NCBI RefSeq assembly: GCF_947495735.1 | Contig: NZ_CANMAA010000018.1 | Coordinates: 1-59,310, forward strand | Source: an uncultured Pseudokineococcus sp. | Lineage (GTDB): Bacteria; Actinomycetota; Actinomycetes; Actinomycetales; Quadrisphaeraceae | Direction: 5' to 3' | DNA length: 59,310 bases | In this document: positions 35,576-44,485 of the stretch, one piece after another | Position numbering within the stretch: the stretch's first letter is position 1 | Layout: every line of letters starts with the position of its first letter | Position numbers and translations under genes: made by a program | Notes under the pieces: model-generated | Database searches by the model: none | The model's input: the letters and a program-made list of their open reading frames with translations, nothing else | What the model was told of the DNA's origin: nothing

Positions 35576-35581
35576 TAGCGT
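35576..35581 (+). promoter_or_regulatory. -10 box of a leaderless transcript
   Basis: TAGCGT ends 7 nt before the ATG at 35589; no SD precedes the ATG. Confidence 0.5.
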
Positions 35582-35588
35582 GGTGCGG

Positions 35589-38060
35589 ATGCCTCCGCCG
35601 CCCGCCGCCCCCGGCTCGTCCGCCCCGTCGTCCGGGTCGTCGGGCGGGCGCAGCCGCGCGCCGCGCAGCCTGGCCGACGACCTGCGGGGCCGGGGCGAGG
35701 ACGCGCTCGTCGCGCTGCTGCAGGGGCGCCCCGACCTCGCGACGCCCGTGCCCGCCGACACCGGGGCGCTGTCGGTGCGGGCCAGCACCCGCCACAGCGT
35801 CCAGCGCGCCGTCGACGCGCGCAGCCGCGCCGAGCTCGACGTCCTCGCGGCGGTCGTCGTCGCCGCGGGGGGCGGGGGCGGCTCGACCACCACGGCCGCC
35901 GTCGCCGCCGCGTGCGGGCTGCCGCAGACGCGCACCGCCCCCGTGCTGGCCCGGCTGCGCGAGCTGGCCCTGCTGTGGGGCACCGCCCGCGAGCACACGG
36001 CCGTCTCCGTGCTCGCCGACGCGCTGGGCCCGCACCCGGCCGGGCTGGGACCGCCGGTCGCCGACCTCCTCGACCAGGCGCCGTCCGTGCGCCCCCGGGT
36101 GGAGGTGCTGGGCCGCCTGCTCGAGGTGCCGGCCGTCGAGGGCGTCGACGCCCTGGCCGCCCGCCTCGCCTCCCCCGAGGCCCTCGCGGCGCTCCTCGAC
36201 GCCGCCCCAGCGGGCACGGGCGACCTGCTGTCCCGCCTCGACGCCGGGGGCCCGCTCGGCCAGGTCTCCCGGGCGCGCCGCGACGTCGACGCGGGCGCCG
36301 AGCGCGGGGACGTCGCCCCGCTCGACTGGCTGCTGGCCCGCGGCCTGATCGTGCCGGTCGGCGACAGCCGCGTCGTGCTCCCCCGCGAGGTGGGGCTCGC
36401 GCTGCGCGAGGGGCGCGTGCTGCGCGAGCCCGCGGCCCTCGAGCCGCCGCCGCTGCCCACCCGCGCCGTCCCCGCGGGCCGCCGGGACGCCCTCGCCGGG
36501 GGCGCCGCGGGCGAGGCCGTGCGGCTCGTCGACGCGCTGGGCCGCTCCTGGGGCCAGCGACCCGCGTCCCTGCTGCGCTCGGGCGGCCTCGGGGTCCGCG
36601 AGCTCGCGCGCGCCGCGACCGAGCTCGAGGTCGACGCCGGCACGGCCGCGCTCGTCGTCGAGCTGGCCGCGGCCGCCGGCCTCGTCGCCGAGGACGGCGA
36701 GGCCGACCCGGCCTGGGCCCCGACGCCACGCTACGACGCCTGGGCCGACGGCAGCACCGGCGAGCGCTGGGCGGCGCTGGCGTCGGCGTGGGTGGCCATG
36801 CCGCGGCTGCCCTCCCTCGTCGGGGGGCGTGACGACCGCGGCAGCGCCCGCGCCGCCCTGTCCGACGCCGTCGCCCGGCCGCAGGCCGCCGTCGTGCGCT
36901 CGCTGCTGCTGCGCGCGCTCGGGGAGGTGCCCGAGGGCGAGGGCGCCTCGGCCCCCGACCTCGCCGACCGCCTGGCCTGGCAGCGGCCCCGCTGGGCCCC
37001 GGCGCGCGACGCCGAGCTGCTCCGCGCGCTCGTCGAGGAGGCCTCGTGGCTCGGCGTCGTCGGCTCCGGCGCGCTGTCGGCCGCCGGCCGCGCGCTGCTC
37101 GGGGACGGCGGGACGGCCCCCGGCGAGGACGACGAGGGGGCCCGGCGCCGCGCGGCCGCGGCCGCCGTGCTCGACGAGGCCCTGCCGACCCCGGTGTCGG
37201 AGGTGCTGCTGCAGGCCGACCTGACCGCCGTCGCGCCCGGCCCCCTGGAGCGAGACCTGGAGCTCGAGCTGTCGCTGGCCGCCGACGTCGACTCCCGCGG
37301 CGGGGCCACCGTCTACCGCTTCGACGGCGGCACCGTGCGCCGGGCGCTCGACGCCGGGCGCACGGCCGACGACGTGCTCGACTTCCTGAGCCGCATCTCG
37401 GCGACGCCGGTGCCGCAGCCGCTGACCTACCTCGTGCGCGACGTCGCCCGCCGGCACGGGCGCGTGCGCGTCGGCTCGGCCGGCGCCTACCTGCGCAGCG
37501 ACGACGAGGCCTCGCTGGCCGAGCTGCTCGCGGAGCGGCGCGCCGCGGCGCTCGGCCTGCGACGCCTGGCCCCGACCGTCCTCGTCTCGCGCGCCGACGC
37601 CTCGGAGGTGCTGCGCGTCCTGCGCTCGCTCGGCCTGGCCCCCGCCGCCGAGTCCTCCGACGGCGCCCTCGTGCTCGACCGCCCGACCGTGCGGCGGACC
37701 CCGCCGCGGCGCCTCCCGCGGCCCGCCCCCGCGCAGACCGCGCCCGACGACGCCACGGCGCGCAGCGTCGTCGCCGCCCTGCGCGCGGGGGACGAGGCCG
37801 TCGCCGCGGCGCCGCCCCCGCCGCCGGGCGCCCCGCTCGTGCCGCCGGCGGACCCGGCCGTCTCGCTCTCGGAGCTCCGCCGCGCCGCCGCGGACCGACG
37901 GCCGCTGTGGGTGGGCGTCGTCGACACGACGGGCGGCCCCAGCCGGGTGCACGCCCAGCCGCTGTCCGTCGAGGGCGGGCGCATCACGGTCCGCGACCTC
38001 ACCACCGGCGCGGTCCGCGTCCTGTCCGTCCACCGCGTGACGGGCACGGCGCCCGGCTGA
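35589..38060 (+). CDS. Helicase-associated (XPB/Ssl2 C-terminal-like) domain protein
   Basis: An 823-residue actinobacterial protein of the helicase-C_3/XPB-associated family. It has no Walker motifs. The N-terminal part (SLADDLRGRGEDALVALLQGRPDL) and repeated winged-helix-like segments lead to the conserved core around LPTPVSEVLLQADLTAVAPGPL and GATVYRFDGGTVRRALDAG. The C-terminus RPLWVGVVDTTGGPSRVHAQPL is WYL/SH3-like. It is normally found near the bacterial XPB helicase, which here lies 2.1 kb downstream, and is presumed to act with it in repair or transcription-coupled processes; evidence is contextual. Its start is leaderless. Confidence 0.82.
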   Translation: MPPPPAAPGSSAPSSGSSGGRSRAPRSLADDLRGRGEDALVALLQGRPDLATPVPADTGALSVRASTRHSVQRAVDARSRAELDVLAAVVVAAGGGGGSTTTAAVAAACGLPQTRTAPVLARLRELALLWGTAREHTAVSVLADALGPHPAGLGPPVADLLDQAPSVRPRVEVLGRLLEVPAVEGVDALAARLASPEALAALLDAAPAGTGDLLSRLDAGGPLGQVSRARRDVDAGAERGDVAPLDWLLARGLIVPVGDSRVVLPREVGLALREGRVLREPAALEPPPLPTRAVPAGRRDALAGGAAGEAVRLVDALGRSWGQRPASLLRSGGLGVRELARAATELEVDAGTAALVVELAAAAGLVAEDGEADPAWAPTPRYDAWADGSTGERWAALASAWVAMPRLPSLVGGRDDRGSARAALSDAVARPQAAVVRSLLLRALGEVPEGEGASAPDLADRLAWQRPRWAPARDAELLRALVEEASWLGVVGSGALSAAGRALLGDGGTAPGEDDEGARRRAAAAAVLDEALPTPVSEVLLQADLTAVAPGPLERDLELELSLAADVDSRGGATVYRFDGGTVRRALDAGRTADDVLDFLSRISATPVPQPLTYLVRDVARRHGRVRVGSAGAYLRSDDEASLAELLAERRAAALGLRRLAPTVLVSRADASEVLRVLRSLGLAPAAESSDGALVLDRPTVRRTPPRRLPRPAPAQTAPDDATARSVVAALRAGDEAVAAAPPPPPGAPLVPPADPAVSLSELRRAAADRRPLWVGVVDTTGGPSRVHAQPLSVEGGRITVRDLTTGAVRVLSVHRVTGTAPG

Positions 38061-38080
38061 GGGGATCGGCGCCGCGGGGG

Positions 38081-38086
38081 TAGCGT
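38081..38086 (+). promoter_or_regulatory. Candidate -10 box of the DUF4190-like gene
   Basis: TAGCGT lies 30 nt upstream of the GTG at 38117; unlike the leaderless cases, an SD (GGAGG) follows in the leader. Confidence 0.4.
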
Positions 38087-38116
38087 CGGGCTTCCGCACC
38101 GACGCAGGAGGCAGCC

Positions 38117-38704
38117 GTGAGCCACCCGGAGCCGCAGGACCGTCCGGACCGCAGCTGGCGGGAGCCCAGCCGCGACGTCCCGACGGGCGACTACCCGTAC
38201 GGCCCGGGCGCCGCGGGCCCCGCGCAGAGCCCCTGGCCCGGCTCCGCCGACGACCGGACCGGCGCTCGGGCCGACGCCCCCGCCGGCGACGGCGGGTGGG
38301 GGGCCCCCTCGGACCCCTGGACCTCGGGCGCGCGCGACGGCGGCGCCTCGCCGGTCCGCTACGGCGGGGACCGGCCGCAGCACGAGGACCGCTACGGCGG
38401 CGGCGCGACGAGCAGCGCGGGCCTGCCGACGTCGACCGTGGTGCTCCTGGTCGTCTCGGGGCTCGGCGTGTTCACCGGGTTCGCGACCCTGGCCGGCGTG
38501 CCGGCGCTCATCCTCGGGATCGTGGCCGCCACCAGCGCCGCCACCGACCGCGAGCGCGCCGAGCGGCTGACCCGCACCGGCTGGATCGTGTTCGTGGCGA
38601 TCATCGCGGCGAGCCTCCTCCTGCTGGTCCTGGCCTTCGTGCTGGGCATCGCCGTGCTCGGAGGGCTCAGCGGGCTGGCCAGCACGGGCTTCGGCGGCTT
38701 CTAG
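38117..38704 (+). CDS. Two-helix membrane protein with Gly/Pro-rich N-terminus (DUF4190-like)
   Basis: A 195-residue protein. Residues 1-100 are hydrophilic and rich in Pro, Gly, Asp and Arg (PYGPGAAGPAQSPWP). Two hydrophobic helices follow, TSTVVLLVVSGLGVFTGF and GWIVFVAIIAASLLLLVLAF, separated by a charged loop, as in DUF4190 proteins. The C-terminus is Gly-rich. Function unknown. The GTG has a good AGGAGG site 7 nt upstream. It lies between two helicase-related genes without evident connection. Confidence 0.7.
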   Translation: MSHPEPQDRPDRSWREPSRDVPTGDYPYGPGAAGPAQSPWPGSADDRTGARADAPAGDGGWGAPSDPWTSGARDGGASPVRYGGDRPQHEDRYGGGATSSAGLPTSTVVLLVVSGLGVFTGFATLAGVPALILGIVAATSAATDRERAERLTRTGWIVFVAIIAASLLLLVLAFVLGIAVLGGLSGLASTGFGGF

Positions 38705-38785
38705 CCGGGCGGCCGCGCCGTCCCCGGGCGAGCCGGGGCGACAGTCGACCGGCGGCGCCCCCTCCAGGTGCTGCGCGCGCTCCCC

Positions 38786-40003
38786 TCAGGCGCGGCGCGC
38801 GGTGCCCGACCGGGTGATGAGCTCCAGCGCGCTCCCGCACCCGTCCTCGGCGGCCATCGCGCGGGCGGCGGCCGCCAGGCGCTCCGGCTCGGCGCCGGCG
38901 GCCAGGGCCCGGCCGAGGCGCTCCGCGGTGAGGCGGCGGGCGGGCACCGGCCGCGCGGCCAGGCCCTGGCGGTGCAGGCGGGCGGCCCAGAAGGGCTGGT
39001 CGGCCAGGAAGGGCACGGGGACGGACGCCACCCCCGCGCGGACGGCCGCGTGCGCGGTGCCGGCGCCGGCGTGGTGGACCGCGGCGACGCACCGGGGCAG
39101 CACCGCCTCGTGCACGACCTCGGCGCGGACGAGGACGTCCTCGCCGGTCCGGCCGGGCGGCAGGCGCAGCCCGCCCCAGCCCGTCACGAGCAGGGCGCGG
39201 CGGCCGGCGGCGCGGACGGCGTCCAGGACGACCTGCGCCCGGTGCTCGGCGTCCCCCGCGGCCATCGACCCGAACCCGGCGCAGACGACGTCGCCCCGCG
39301 CGAGGAAGTCGTCGAGCTCGGCGTCGGCCCGCGTCGCCCCGGCGGGGGCGGGCTCGTGCCAGGCGCCGGTCACCACCGTGGTGGCCGGCCAGTCCTGCGG
39401 TTGCGGCAGCAGGACCGGGCTGACGGGCACCAGCGTCGTCACCGGCGGCGGCAGGGGGCCGCGGGCGGGTAGCCCGAGCCGGGCGCGGACGTCGCGCAGC
39501 GCCCCGGCGGCCACGGACGACGCCGCACCGACCACCCGGTGGGTCAGGGGGTTGAGGGGTCCGAGGTCCCGCCCGCCGAGGCCGGCGGCGGGGAACTCGC
39601 GCGTGGGCGTGAGGGTCGGCACGATCTCGACGAGGACGTGCGGGACGCCGAGGTGCGCGGCGGCGAGCGGTGCCGAGAGCACCTTCGGGTGGTGCACGAG
39701 CACGTCGGGCCGGAAGTCCAGGGCCGCGTCGACGGCCGAGGACAGCACCGCGGCCAGCATCGGCGCGACCGTGCTGCGGTAGGAGCGCAGGGCCGCCCAC
39801 GGCGAGACGCCCTGCCGGCGGACGAGCTCGGCGAAGTCGCCGTCGAGGACGGCGACCTCCACCCCGCCGGCGCGCGCCTCGGCGACGAACTCGCGGGTGA
39901 CCGCGAGCCGGACCTCGTGCCCCTCGGCGCGGGCGCGGCGGGCGAGCGCCAGGAAGGGGACGACGTCACCGCGGCTGCCCGCGGTGAGGAGCAGGACGCG
40001 CAC
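38786..40003 (-). CDS. Glycosyltransferase of the UGT/GT1-GT28 type
   Basis: A 405-residue GT-B glycosyltransferase. It starts MRVLLLTAGSRGDVVPFLALARRA, the acceptor-domain signature of sterol/macrolide glycosyltransferases. The donor domain has VCAGFGSMAAGD, and the nucleotide-sugar motif reads AAVHHAGAGTAHAAVRAGVASVPVPFLADQPFWAARL. The conserved HHAGAGT and DQP residues are intact. It glycosylates a lipid or small-molecule acceptor; which one is unknown. The GTG at 40003 follows GAGGAGG. It is divergent from XPB and not in an operon with biosynthetic genes. Confidence 0.9.
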   Translation of the reverse strand: MRVLLLTAGSRGDVVPFLALARRARAEGHEVRLAVTREFVAEARAGGVEVAVLDGDFAELVRRQGVSPWAALRSYRSTVAPMLAAVLSSAVDAALDFRPDVLVHHPKVLSAPLAAAHLGVPHVLVEIVPTLTPTREFPAAGLGGRDLGPLNPLTHRVVGAASSVAAGALRDVRARLGLPARGPLPPPVTTLVPVSPVLLPQPQDWPATTVVTGAWHEPAPAGATRADAELDDFLARGDVVCAGFGSMAAGDAEHRAQVVLDAVRAAGRRALLVTGWGGLRLPPGRTGEDVLVRAEVVHEAVLPRCVAAVHHAGAGTAHAAVRAGVASVPVPFLADQPFWAARLHRQGLAARPVPARRLTAERLGRALAAGAEPERLAAAARAMAAEDGCGSALELITRSGTARRA

Positions 40004-40181
40004 GTGGGCCTCCTCGGACCGCGCCGACGTGCGACCGGAGCGGTGCGCACGCACGCGATCCTCCTCGTCGGCCGCCGCCCGCGGCACGGGAAGCCACGGA
40101 CCGCGCTCGTGGTTGGGCCTGAGGTCGGCACGGGCGCCCCCGCGCGCCGTGCGCCCGCTGCACCAGCCCGGAAGGACTCGC

Positions 40182-41846
40182 GTGAGCGACGGACCCCTCA
40201 TCGTCCAGAGCGACAAGACCCTGCTGCTCGAGGTCGACCACCCCGACGCACCGGCGTGCCGCAAGGCCATCGCGCCGTTCGCCGAGCTGGAGCGCGCGCC
40301 CGAGCACGTGCACACCTACCGGCTCACGCCCCTGGGCCTGTGGAACGCCCGCGCCGCCGGGCACGACGCCGAGCAGGTCGTCGACGTCCTGCTCGAGCAC
40401 TCGCGCTACCCGGTGCCGCACGCGCTGCTCGTCGACGTCGCCGACACGATGGACCGCTACGGGCGCCTGCAGCTCGTGGACTCTCCCACCCACGGCCTCG
40501 TGCTCCACGCGGTGGACGTCCCGGTGCTCGAGGAGGTGCTGCGCAGCAAGAAGGTCGCCCCCCTCGTCGGCGAGCGCATCGACGGCAGCACCGTCGCCGT
40601 CCACCCCAGCGAGCGCGGCAACCTCAAGCAGGTCCTGCTCAAGCTGGGCTGGCCCGCCGAGGACCTCGCGGGCTACGTCGACGGCGAGGCGCACCCCATC
40701 GACCTCGACACCGCCGGCTGGCAGCTGCGGCCGTACCAGGCCGAGGCCGTCGACGGCTTCTGGGACGGCGGCTCCGGCGTCGTCGTCCTGCCCTGCGGCG
40801 CCGGCAAGACGCTCGTCGGCGCGGGCGCCATGGCCAAGGCCCGGGCGACCACGCTGATCCTGGTGACGAACACGGTCTCGGCGCGGCAGTGGAAGGACGA
40901 GCTGATCAAGCGCACGTCCCTCACCGAGGACGAGATCGGCGAGTACTCGGGCACCCGCAAGGAGGTCCGGCCGGTCACCATCGCGACCTACCAGGTGCTC
41001 ACGACGCGCCGGAAGGGCGTCTACCCGCACCTGGAGCTGCTCGACGCCCGCGACTGGGGCCTGATCGTCTACGACGAGGTGCACCTGCTCCCCGCGCCGA
41101 TCTTCCGGATGACGGCGGACCTGCAGGCGCGCCGGCGCCTGGGCCTGACGGCGACGCTCGTGCGCGAGGACGGCCGCGAGGGCGAGGTGTTCTCCCTCAT
41201 CGGCCCCAAGCGCTACGACGCGCCGTGGAAGGACATCGAGGCGCAGGGCTACATCGCCCCGGCGGACTGCGTCGAGGTGCGCGTCACGCTGCCCGACAGC
41301 GAGCGCCTGCTCTACGCGACGGCCGAGCCGGAGGAGCGCTACCGGCTCTGCGCGACGACGGAGTCCAAGACGCGCGTCGTCCAGCGCGTCGTGGAGGCCA
41401 GCAAGGGCGAGCAGGTCCTCGTCATCGGCCAGTACATCGACCAGCTCGACGACCTCGGCGAGCGCCTCGACGCGCCGGTCATCAAGGGCGAGACGTCGGT
41501 GGCCGAGCGCCAGCGGCTCTTCCAGGCCTTCCGGACCGGCGAGATCTCCGTCCTCGTCGTGAGCAAGGTCGCCAACTTCTCCATCGACCTGCCCGAGGCC
41601 AGCGTCGCCATCCAGGTCAGCGGGTCCTTCGGCTCGCGCCAGGAGGAGGCCCAGCGCCTCGGCCGCCTGCTGCGCCCCAAGGCCGACGGGCGCACCGCCC
41701 GCTTCTACACGGTGGTCTCGCGCGACACCCTCGACCAGGACTTCGCCGCCCACCGGCAGCGCTTCCTCGCCGAGCAGGGCTACGCCTACCGGATCATGGA
41801 CGGCGACGACGTCCTGTCGGGCTCCCTGGAGCCCGACGGCGCCTGA
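40182..41846 (+). CDS. DNA repair helicase XPB (bacterial)
   Basis: A 554-residue SF2 helicase of the XPB/Rad25 type, a known actinobacterial feature. The N-terminal damage-recognition-like domain begins GPLIVQSDKTLLLEVDHPDA. Motif I is LPCGAGKTLVGAG, motif II is YDEVHLLPAP (DEVH), motif III is GLTATLVRED, and motif VI is QEEAQRLGRLLRPK; the RED motif is present. It unwinds DNA 3' to 5' and is implicated in nucleotide excision repair, possibly with a partner nuclease not present here. The GTG start follows GGAAGGA. The helicase-associated protein at 35589 is its usual genomic companion. Confidence 0.93.
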   Translation: MSDGPLIVQSDKTLLLEVDHPDAPACRKAIAPFAELERAPEHVHTYRLTPLGLWNARAAGHDAEQVVDVLLEHSRYPVPHALLVDVADTMDRYGRLQLVDSPTHGLVLHAVDVPVLEEVLRSKKVAPLVGERIDGSTVAVHPSERGNLKQVLLKLGWPAEDLAGYVDGEAHPIDLDTAGWQLRPYQAEAVDGFWDGGSGVVVLPCGAGKTLVGAGAMAKARATTLILVTNTVSARQWKDELIKRTSLTEDEIGEYSGTRKEVRPVTIATYQVLTTRRKGVYPHLELLDARDWGLIVYDEVHLLPAPIFRMTADLQARRRLGLTATLVREDGREGEVFSLIGPKRYDAPWKDIEAQGYIAPADCVEVRVTLPDSERLLYATAEPEERYRLCATTESKTRVVQRVVEASKGEQVLVIGQYIDQLDDLGERLDAPVIKGETSVAERQRLFQAFRTGEISVLVVSKVANFSIDLPEASVAIQVSGSFGSRQEEAQRLGRLLRPKADGRTARFYTVVSRDTLDQDFAAHRQRFLAEQGYAYRIMDGDDVLSGSLEPDGA

Positions 41847-41884
41847 CCCACCACGAGCACGGACACGAGAGCGGGGAGATCGAG

Positions 41885-42151
41885 CTGACCGCCCCTGACG
41901 ACCCCCGCGCCGCCGCCGGGCGCTCCCTGGCCCGTGCGGCGGCGGAGCGGGAGGCGCGTCGCGCCGCCCTCGACTCCGCCGAGGCCGACTACGCCACCAG
42001 CCACGCCGCGGCGCTGTCGGCCGGCTGGACCCCCGCCGAGCTCGCGAAGATCGGGCTCGACGAGCCGGGCGTGCGGACGGGGGCGCGCCGCGCGCGCCGA
42101 CGCCGTCCCCCGGCGTCGTCGGCGGGCGGGGGCGTCGGCGCTCGGCCGTGA
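41885..42151 (+). CDS. Small helical protein with probable CTG start
   Basis: An 88-residue protein: residues 1-60 look like a genuine compact helical domain (PDDPRAAAGRSLARAAAERE, then SAGWTPAELAKIGLDEPG), followed by a basic Arg-rich tail. No ATG, GTG or TTG lies at a suitable place in this frame. CTG at 41885 follows GCGGGGAGATCGAG at good SD distance, so a near-cognate start is the best guess. It begins 38 bp after the XPB stop and could be read with it. The basic tail suggests nucleic-acid binding; that is inference. Confidence 0.5.
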   Translation: MTAPDDPRAAAGRSLARAAAEREARRAALDSAEADYATSHAAALSAGWTPAELAKIGLDEPGVRTGARRARRRRPPASSAGGGVGARP

Positions 42152-42214
42152 GCCGACGTGGGCCCGCGTCGGCCGGTGGCACCCCCGCTGAGCCGGCGCA
42201 GGTGCTGGTCCGGG

Positions 42215-42261
42215 ACGACGCCCGGCTCCGTCCTCGGTCCAGGGACGGAGCCGGGCGTCGT
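42215..42261. terminator. 19-bp bidirectional hairpin terminator
   Basis: Arms 42215-42233 and 42243-42261 are perfectly complementary over 19 bp with a 9-nt loop. It lies between convergent transcripts: the XPB/small-protein unit and the thrombospondin-type-3 gene ending at 42289. Confidence 0.8.
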
Positions 42262-42288
42262 GGCGGGGTGGGACCTCGCTGCTGCGGC

Positions 42289-43170
42289 TCAGCTCGCGGC
42301 GCTGCGGAGGGTGTTCTCCTCCAGCACGCCGCGCTCGACGTCGAGCTCGACGACCTCGGCGCCCTCGACCAGGTCGGCGGTGGTGCCCTCGCGGTCGTCG
42401 GTCTCCTGCTCGCCCTCGTCGTCGGTGGTGACGACCTCGACCTCGATCTCGGTGCCGGTGGTGACGCGGAAGGTCAGGGTGGTGCCGGTGATCACCAGGG
42501 CGCCGGTGGCGGCGTCGAAGGAGGCGATGACGCCGAAGGTGTCGCCCTCGTCCTCGTCGGGGCGCCCGTCGCGGTCGCGGTCGCCGTCGCAGCGGTCGTC
42601 GGCGGCGTCGTCCTCGTCCTCGTTGACCTCGCCGTCGCGGTCGCTGTCCTCCTCGCCGTCGAGGAGGCCGTCGTCGTCGGCGTCGGCGTCCTTGGCGGCG
42701 AGCTTCAGCTCGTTCTCGTCCTCGTCGGCGACGTGGTCGCGGTCGAGGTCGTCGTCGTCGCCGGCGCAGGTCTCGCGGGCGTCGTCCTCGTCCTCGTTGG
42801 CGACGCCGTTGCGGTTGTGGTCCTCGTCACCGTCCGGGATCCGGTCGCGGTCGGTGTCGGTGTCGGTGGGGTTGGTGCGGGTGGTGCGCTCGTCGGCGTC
42901 GTCGTGGCCGTCGTCGTCGGTGTCCTCGTCCCGGGGGGAGGTGCGCAGCTTGTGCTCGGCGAGGTTGTTGAGCCCATCGGCGTCGGCGTCGGCGCGGGCG
43001 TCGGCGGCCTTCTTGGAGTTGAACTTGTGGGTCGCCTCCCAGGCGTCGGGCATCCCGTCGCGGTCGGTGTCGACCGCCGCGCGCGGCGGTGCGGCGACGG
43101 CGGGGGCGGACAGGCCGGTGAGCAGGGCGCCGGTCAGGCAGAGCGGGAGCAGGACGGTGCGTGCGTGCAT
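42289..43170 (-). CDS. Secreted Asp-rich thrombospondin type 3 repeat protein
   Basis: A 293-residue exported protein. A signal peptide (1-27, MHARTVLLPLCLTGALLTGL) precedes a calcium-binding region (about 33-205) of DxDxDG-type repeats such as DTDRDGMPDAWE, DTDDDGHDDADE and DADDDGLLDGEE. A Cys in each half of that region may form a disulfide. A smaller beta-rich domain (about 207-290: GVIASFDAATGALVITG) resembles DUF5666. It probably forms a Ca-stabilised surface or matrix protein. The ATG at 43170 has AGGAGG upstream, placed within a c-di-GMP riboswitch helix, so its synthesis appears tied to motility/biofilm signalling. Confidence 0.85.
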   Translation of the reverse strand: MHARTVLLPLCLTGALLTGLSAPAVAAPPRAAVDTDRDGMPDAWEATHKFNSKKAADARADADADGLNNLAEHKLRTSPRDEDTDDDGHDDADERTTRTNPTDTDTDRDRIPDGDEDHNRNGVANEDEDDARETCAGDDDDLDRDHVADEDENELKLAAKDADADDDGLLDGEEDSDRDGEVNEDEDDAADDRCDGDRDRDGRPDEDEGDTFGVIASFDAATGALVITGTTLTFRVTTGTEIEVEVVTTDDEGEQETDDREGTTADLVEGAEVVELDVERGVLEENTLRSAAS

Positions 43171-43176
43171 GGGACA

Positions 43177-43260
43177 GCCTCCTGGGTAGCTGGGCCGCCT
43201 TCTAGAAGGCCCCTGGCTTTGCGTCCCCGCCTCGCGGCGGGTTTGCCCTGATGTGGAGCG
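43177..43260 (-). promoter_or_regulatory. Cyclic di-GMP-I riboswitch (GEMM)
   Basis: The minus strand reads CATCAGGGCAAACC, then helix P2 CCCGCC with GNRA loop GCGA and GGCGGG, then GGGACGCAAAGCCAGGGG, a P3 palindrome GCCTTCTAGAAGGC (43197-43210) and GGCCCAGCTACCC. GGGCAAACC and GGACGCAAAGCC are the diagnostic GEMM-I blocks. The closing P1 pairs CTCC (43255-43258) with GGAG (43179-43182) of the ribosome binding site. Ligand binding would therefore hide the SD: an off switch. Confidence 0.9.
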
Positions 43261-43420
43261 CAGCCGGGTGGCTGCCTCAGCCCAGACAACGGCAGACGAC
43301 ACCCTCGACGCCATCTCCTCAACCCTTCAACCACCCAGAGAGAGGCTCCCCAGCGCCCGGACGGACCAGCGCCGGTGCGAGGAGAGCCGCACGAGCGGAA
43401 CTCCTCCGCACGCCGTCCCC

Positions 43421-44485
43421 TCACCGACTGCCTGCCGGAGCCTCGACCGACGCCCGCTGCTGCTGGCGACGGCGCTCCAGGTGTCCGCCGACGATCGGCG
43501 ACCAGGACGCGGCCAGGGCACCGGGCGCGGTCGCCTGCGCGGGCGGCCCGAGGCGGCGGTGCCGGTGGGCGGTCGGGGTCAGGCCGTGGTGGCGGGTGAA
43601 CGCGGCGCTGAGGGCGTAGGGGGTGCTGTAGCCCACGCGCCGTGCGACGGAGGCCAGGGTGGCGGCGGGCTCGAGCAGGAGGTCGGCGGCCAGGTCCAGG
43701 CGCCAGGCGGTGAGGTAGGTCATCGGGGGCTGGCCGACGAGGGCGGTGAAGCGGCGGGCGAGGGTGGCGCGGCTGGTGGTGGTGGCCGCGGCCAGGGCAG
43801 CGACGGTCCATCGGCGTGCCGGCTGGTCCTGCAGCAGGCGCAGCGCCGGGCCGACGAGGGGGTCGGCGGCGGCGGCGTACCAGCCGGGAGCGGTGACGTC
43901 GGGCCGGTCGAACCAGGCCCGCAGGGCGGTGACGAGCAGCAGGTCGAGCAGGCGGTCCAGGACGGCCTCCTGCCCGGGGGCCTCGGAGGCGACCTCGGAG
44001 GCGAGCCAGGTCGCGACGGGCCCGGTCGTGCCGGTGGCGGGGACGACGACGGCGGGCGGCAGGGCCTCGAGCAGGCGGCTGCTGACGGCGGCGTGGTCGG
44101 TGTAGGTGCCGGTGACCATCCGGGTCGCCCCGGCGGCGACGTCGGGTGAGCCCCAGACGCGGGCGCCCCGCCAGCTCAGGCTTACCTCGGCGCCGTCGGG
44201 GGTGGTGCAGGTCTGCCCGGGGCCGATGACCGCCTGCGGCGGTGTGCCGGGGGCGTCGGCCATGACGTACGGGGCCGGGCCGCGGACCACGGCCACGTCT
44301 CCCGGTCCGAGCTGCTGCGGTGGCGCGTGCTGGGGCAGCAGCCAGGCGGCGCCGGTCACGAGCGCGACGACGGTCAGCGGGGCGCCGTCGGCCACCTCCA
44401 GCGCCCACGGCGGGGACAGGTCGCTGCGCAGCACGAACGCACCGCGGGCGCGGGGCCCGGCCAGCAGGCCGGCCAGGGGGTCCAC
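43421..44485 (-). CDS. AraC-family transcriptional regulator with cupin-6 domain
   Basis: A 354-residue activator/repressor. The N-terminal cupin part (1-about 180) contains FVLRSDLSPPWALEVADG and LGPGDVAVVRGPAPY, typical of AraC proteins with the cupin-6 domain. The C-terminal DNA-binding domain has WTVAALAAATTTSRATLARRF (first HTH) and LASVARRVGYSTPYALSAAFTRHHGLTP (second HTH). The family senses small hydrophobic or redox compounds. The GTG at 44485 lies 8 nt behind a TAGCGT box and is probably leaderless. The divergent NmrA-like/DUF1772 operon across 117 bp is its likely target. Confidence 0.9.
   Translation of the reverse strand: MDPLAGLLAGPRARGAFVLRSDLSPPWALEVADGAPLTVVALVTGAAWLLPQHAPPQQLGPGDVAVVRGPAPYVMADAPGTPPQAVIGPGQTCTTPDGAEVSLSWRGARVWGSPDVAAGATRMVTGTYTDHAAVSSRLLEALPPAVVVPATGTTGPVATWLASEVASEAPGQEAVLDRLLDLLLVTALRAWFDRPDVTAPGWYAAAADPLVGPALRLLQDQPARRWTVAALAAATTTSRATLARRFTALVGQPPMTYLTAWRLDLAADLLLEPAATLASVARRVGYSTPYALSAAFTRHHGLTPTAHRHRRLGPPAQATAPGALAASWSPIVGGHLERRRQQQRASVEAPAGSR

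Noticed and set aside
36000-38060. The gene at 35589 as an active helicase
   Set aside because: No Walker A or DExH motif is present; it is a helicase-associated protein, and the true XPB is at 40182.
32217-38099. A 1960-codon open frame on the minus strand
   Set aside because: It is antisense to the subtilase and helicase-associated genes and mirrors their codon positions; its product is Gly/Arg/Val-rich without domains. Such shadows are expected at this GC content.
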